Source: Caballeronia arvi (GTDB lineage Bacteria > Pseudomonadota > Gammaproteobacteria > Burkholderiales > Burkholderiaceae). From it: a DNA stretch of 64,000 nucleotides. This document shows, in pieces, positions 62,271 through 64,000 of the stretch (position 1 is the first letter of the stretch; every line of letters begins with the position of its first letter). The notes beneath the pieces are model-generated. The model made no database searches. It saw only the letters and a list, made by a program, of their open reading frames with translations, and was not told the DNA's origin. Position numbers and translations under genes: made by a program. The stretch is taken from contig NZ_FCOM02000012.1 in assembly GCF_001544695.2 (NCBI RefSeq), forward strand, positions 124,001 to 188,000, in the 5' to 3' direction.

Positions 62271-62675
62271 CTACACCAATGCCACCGCTTCCACCTCAAT
62301 CTTCAGACCGAAGTGCAGCGCAGGAACCGGGACCACGGCGCGAGCGGGTCTCGCATCTCCAGCCCAACGGGCATAGATCGCATTGAAACTCGCCCAGTGC
62401 CCGACATCGACGATATAGACACGGACCTGGGCCAGTTTTGTGAGGTCGCTGCCTGCAGCGGCAAGCGCCGAAGCCAGATTTGCCAACACCTGCTCGGCTT
62501 GGGCCTCGAACGGGCTGTCCGTCAGTTTTCGTCCGCTCGCGTCGATCGGCAACTGACCGGACACAAAGATCAGCCCATTTGCAATCGAAACGTGACTATA
62601 GTGACCGCCCGGCGTCGCCAGTCCAGCGGGATTTACCGTCAGAAGGTACTGCCCGCTGCGTTCATACTGATCCAT
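62271..62675 (-). CDS. RidA-family enamine/imine deaminase
   Basis: 134 aa of the YjgF/YER057c/UK114 fold. GGHYSHVSIANGLIFVSGQL is the N-terminal signature, and the catalytic Arg lies in ARPARAVVPVPALHFG, followed by the closing KIEVEAVALV. It hydrolyses reactive enamines/imines released by PLP enzymes or amino-acid oxidases to 2-oxoacids and ammonia. The start at 62675 (MDQYERSGQYL) is favoured over 62705. Its upstream region carries the spaced element shared with the GNAT and D-threonine aldolase-like genes, and a LysR gene diverges from it. Confidence 0.9.
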   Translation of the reverse strand: MDQYERSGQYLLTVNPAGLATPGGHYSHVSIANGLIFVSGQLPIDASGRKLTDSPFEAQAEQVLANLASALAAAGSDLTKLAQVRVYIVDVGHWASFNAIYARWAGDARPARAVVPVPALHFGLKIEVEAVALV

Positions 62676-62815
62676 AAAGTGCACCCTAGGTAGAAGGAAA
62701 CGCACCGCCTGCCGCCCAACTTGAGCCGCACTATCGGCTATGCGGACGCTGACTGCCCTCGGCAGAGTGGATCGGCAACGTCGATCGGCCCACCGCTGGT
62801 GTCTCCACGCGACCC

Positions 62816-62869
62816 ACTATAGGAAAAAATATCTTTGTCGTGTTTAATATTTGATGAACTCATCGTTAA
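62816..62869 (-). promoter_or_regulatory. Shared LysR-type promoter element, copy driving RidA
   Basis: Minus strand: TTAACG (62869-62864), 15 nt, ATTAA (62848-62844), 20 nt, CCTATAGT (62823-62816). Same blocks and spacing as 49110-49163 and 49308-49361. It lies in the divergent region between RidA and the LysR gene, abutting the LysR ribosome-binding site, the classic location for an LTTR site controlling both its target and itself. Confidence 0.78.
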
Positions 62870-62879
62870 GGAGGTTTTA

Positions 62880-63800
62880 ATGCTTCAGTTGGAAGACATG
62901 CAACTGCTTCGGGCGCTCGGCGTGTCACAATCGCTAGCGGCAGCCGCGAGGCTATTGGACCTAACACCGCCCGCGGCCACGGTACGACTTCAGCGCATCG
63001 AGGAACGTCTGGGCTTGCGCCTTGCGACGCGCGCGGCCAGAGGCATTTCCCTCACTGACGAATGCCAGCGCCTTGTTCAGGAAGCGATCGAGATTCTGGA
63101 GCGGATTGAGTCCATTCCCTCACGTCTGTCCGGTGATTCGAGTGGTGTGAGCGGCCATTTGCGCGTCGTGGCACCGTTCGGGTTCGGTCGCGAATACGTC
63201 GCGCCGCTAGTTCGAGACCTGCATCGCTCACACCCCAATCTCGCGATTTCACTCATTTTGGTAGAAAGTCCGCTCGCAGCGGCCTCTGGTGCAGACGCAG
63301 TCATTTCCATTGGCCACATAAAGGGATCCTCTTGGGTGGGACATTTTCTGGCCCCGAACGAACGCTTCCTTTGCGCGAGCCCCCAGCTTGCGCGTCGCCT
63401 GTCGGAGCTTAAGCATCCATCCGAACTCGCCCGGTACGAGTACCTCACCTTACGAGAGAACGACGAAGACTTGACTCGTCTCCGCTTCACTGAACATGAT
63501 GCTGCTGGCAAGCGATTAAGCAAAGCCGTAACGGTTCGGTTGCACAGCACGTTGTCCTCGAATGACGGCACTGTGGTCAGAGACTGGGCTGTTGACGGGC
63601 TCGGAGTTGTCGAGCGATCTGAGTGGGATTGCGCGCGGCTGATCGCGAAGGCGAAATTGGTGCGCGTGTTGCCGACGTGGCACCTGGAACCCGCACCGGT
63701 AATGGCCCTGACTCCCACGCGTCAAGGTCTAACCATCCGTCAGCGTGTGTTTCTGGAGGCAGCGAAGCGAGCTTTTAACCCGGTGCCCTGGCGAATTTGA
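62880..63800 (+). CDS. LysR-family transcriptional regulator, module B
   Basis: 306 aa: HTH in residues 1-60 (MLQLEDMQLLRALGVSQSLA and LDLTPPAATVRLQRIEERLG) and a C-terminal effector domain (LRVVAPFGFGREYVAPLVRD, VRDWAVDGLGVVERSEWDCA). An excellent AAGGAGG lies 5-6 nt before the ATG. Divergent from RidA; probably the activator acting on the three spaced promoter elements. Ligand unknown, perhaps a D-amino acid or 3-hydroxy amino acid. Confidence 0.9.
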   Translation: MLQLEDMQLLRALGVSQSLAAAARLLDLTPPAATVRLQRIEERLGLRLATRAARGISLTDECQRLVQEAIEILERIESIPSRLSGDSSGVSGHLRVVAPFGFGREYVAPLVRDLHRSHPNLAISLILVESPLAAASGADAVISIGHIKGSSWVGHFLAPNERFLCASPQLARRLSELKHPSELARYEYLTLRENDEDLTRLRFTEHDAAGKRLSKAVTVRLHSTLSSNDGTVVRDWAVDGLGVVERSEWDCARLIAKAKLVRVLPTWHLEPAPVMALTPTRQGLTIRQRVFLEAAKRAFNPVPWRI

Positions 63801-64000
63801 CTTGGTCTCTCGGTTGATATCCAAAGGATCAGCCGCTTGGAAGTCTTGCCGAGTCGTTTTACTGTCAGCACCGAAGGCGAACACCACCAAACGCAAACCG
63901 TGGACGACCGTGAATTTCGGGTCTCAGGAGACAGTTTAGATTGCACCCCTCGCCCTCCACAAAGGGCGACGGTCTTCGGCACGTGATGGCCGCGAAATTC
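63801..64000. other. Window end, no gene called
   Basis: The last 200 nt hold only short frames. A minus-strand gene entering from beyond the window cannot be excluded. Confidence 0.4.

Overview
The window looks like an accessory, catabolic stretch of a Burkholderiaceae genome (Burkholderia, Paraburkholderia or Caballeronia type), probably from a secondary chromosome or megaplasmid. The grounds are high GC, a DUF4148 periplasmic protein typical of that family (8296-8571), and the dense mix of oxidoreductases, ABC importers, and LysR and Lrp regulators. I see no rRNA, tRNA, CRISPR array, phage or intact insertion sequence. Assignments come from reading motifs and comparing proteins within the window; no database search was run.

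Region 1 (1-9573) is a ring-cleavage regulon. It holds a D-2-hydroxyacid dehydrogenase, an APH-fold kinase, a cupin, an enolase paralogue, a type I extradiol dioxygenase (homoprotocatechuate 2,3-dioxygenase-like), a carboxymuconolactone-decarboxylase-family protein, a zinc alcohol dehydrogenase and an FAH-family hydrolase. Four near-identical LacI-type palindromes (41, 2339, 2457, 8760) tie the transcription units together. Dehydrogenase, kinase and enolase are the same three enzyme types that turn hydroxypyruvate into PEP, so this may be an undescribed lower pathway for a ring-cleavage product.

Region 2 (9574-15332) has a LysR regulator, an FMN reductase, small proteins and two decayed genes (S10 carboxypeptidase, citrate-synthase-like lyase).

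Region 3 (15333-40991), module A, handles amines or amino-acid derivatives. It has a three-subunit FAD/Fe-S oxidase, an M20 amidohydrolase, an Asp/Glu racemase, a DadA-type oxidase with a cupin, a dipeptide/opine-type ABC importer, a PuuB-like oxidase, a HAD hydrolase, a PuuC-like aldehyde dehydrogenase, a tandem GNAT protein, a GhrA-like reductase, an omega-aminotransferase, an Lrp regulator, a tartrate/D-malate dehydrogenase and a GabD-like dehydrogenase.

Region 4 (41143-47900) combines homoserine dehydrogenase, an aldehyde dehydrogenase, an Lrp regulator and a polar amino-acid ABC importer. This looks like a homoserine-utilisation locus.

Region 5 (48070-63800), module B, carries second copies of the GNAT, GhrA, DadA-type oxidase (frameshifted at an in-phase A AAA AAG), GabD, HAD, M20 and PuuB-like genes. 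It adds threonine synthase, a D-threonine aldolase/D-serine dehydratase-like enzyme, RidA and a LysR regulator. Three promoters here share one spaced element, TTAACG-N15-ATTAA-N20-CCTATAGT, which defines a probable LysR regulon.

Between modules lie broken pieces of the same families (aldehyde dehydrogenase, FAD oxidases, 2Fe-2S subunit, GNAT, chemotaxis receptor). The island seems to have grown by duplication, rearrangement and decay.
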